The translations under genes were made by a program, and so were the position numbers. Below are positions 7,613 to 7,800 of a stretch of 7,800 bases of DNA, one piece after another (the first letter of the stretch is position 1; each line of letters opens with the position of its first letter). This DNA comes from Halieaceae bacterium (GTDB lineage Bacteria; Pseudomonadota; Gammaproteobacteria; Pseudomonadales; Halieaceae). The notes below the pieces were generated by a model. The model was not told where the DNA came from. It worked only from the letters and a program-made list of their open reading frames with translations, and made no database searches. The DNA is taken from positions 1 to 7,800 of the forward strand of contig JABJAS010000248.1 in NCBI GenBank assembly GCA_018666055.1. The letters are read 5' to 3'.

Positions 7613-7800
7613 TTAGCTACCCGAGTTCTTCAATAAAAATCGGAGATCACTAATCACATCTTTGTAGTAGAGATCATTTGCCACCCGCATCATGATCCAA
7701 CCGGCCGGATCAACAACATACCAGTGACCGCCACCACCCAGCGTCGTTGGCATCAGTTGCTCGATTTCTGCTGCGGGCAACGTCAGTGCAGTCACGCCCG
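7613..7800 (-). CDS. C-terminal end of a probable cytochrome-oxidase-associated protein (runs off the right edge)
   Basis: About 62 codons of an open frame enter from the right edge and end in TAA. The GTG at 7793-7795 should be read as an internal Val, since the frame continues to the edge. The visible part has WYVVDPAGWIMMRV followed by YKDVISDLRFLLK. This pattern (a VDP-x-G beta hairpin, a following MMR, then a helix ending in DLxxLLK) resembles the C-terminus of small membrane-anchored proteins found beside COX15, CtaB and SCO1 in Pseudomonas-type cox clusters, and more loosely the end of SCO-like thioredoxin folds. No catalytic cysteines are in the visible part. Its position just upstream of SCO1 supports the link, but the assignment rests on a short tail and memory of the family. 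Confidence 0.5.
   Translation of the reverse strand, partial: GVTALTLPAAEIEQLMPTTLGGGGHWYVVDPAGWIMMRVANDLYYKDVISDLRFLLKNSGS

Overview
This window reads as an ordinary, densely packed chromosomal segment of a gammaproteobacterium. The main clue is gene order. A polA / engB / cytochrome c5 / cytochrome c4 / dsbA block is, from memory, like the arrangement in Pseudomonas. A SCO1/SenC gene and the tail of a probable cytochrome-oxidase-associated protein lie directly upstream of polA. Moderate GC content and short spacers would suit a marine gammaproteobacterium, but the genus cannot be named from the sequence. I found no mobile element, CRISPR array, tRNA, rRNA, toxin-antitoxin or defence gene, and no clearly undescribed system.

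Layout. (1) Bases 1-887, minus strand: the N-terminal 295 codons of 2-isopropylmalate synthase (leuA, alpha-IPMS of the long actinobacterial/pseudomonad type), running off the left edge. (2) Bases 888-1038: a 151-bp divergent control region. It holds a long interrupted inverted repeat, a 12-bp palindrome, and a palindromic -10 box that reads TATAAT on both strands. (3) Bases 1039-1515, plus strand: an Lrp/AsnC-family regulator, very likely acting on itself and possibly on leuA. (4) Bases 3233 down to 1524, minus strand: cytochrome c5, cytochrome c4 and dsbA in that transcription order. A convincing TATAAT box sits about 170 bases upstream, inside the short divergent gap to engB. (5) Bases 3442-4107, plus strand: engB/ysxC, an essential ribosome-assembly GTPase. 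(6) Bases 6876-4117, minus strand: polA, encoding a complete three-domain DNA polymerase I with all exonuclease and polymerase residues present. Its stop codon lies 9 bp from that of engB. (7) Bases 7531-6881, minus strand: a SCO1/SenC copper chaperone whose stop is 4 bp from the polA start. (8) Bases 7800-7613, minus strand: the C-terminal end of a probable cytochrome-oxidase-associated protein.

How the genes fit together. Two themes flank the polA-engB housekeeping pair. On one side is oxidase assembly (SCO1 and the partial gene). On the other are periplasmic electron carriers (c5, c4) with the thiol oxidase DsbA. All these products act in the cell envelope on respiration or on cysteine-bearing exported proteins. 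The leuA-lrp pair is a separate amino-acid unit, convergent with dsbA and only 8 bp from it. The part most worth a second look is the leuA-lrp control region.
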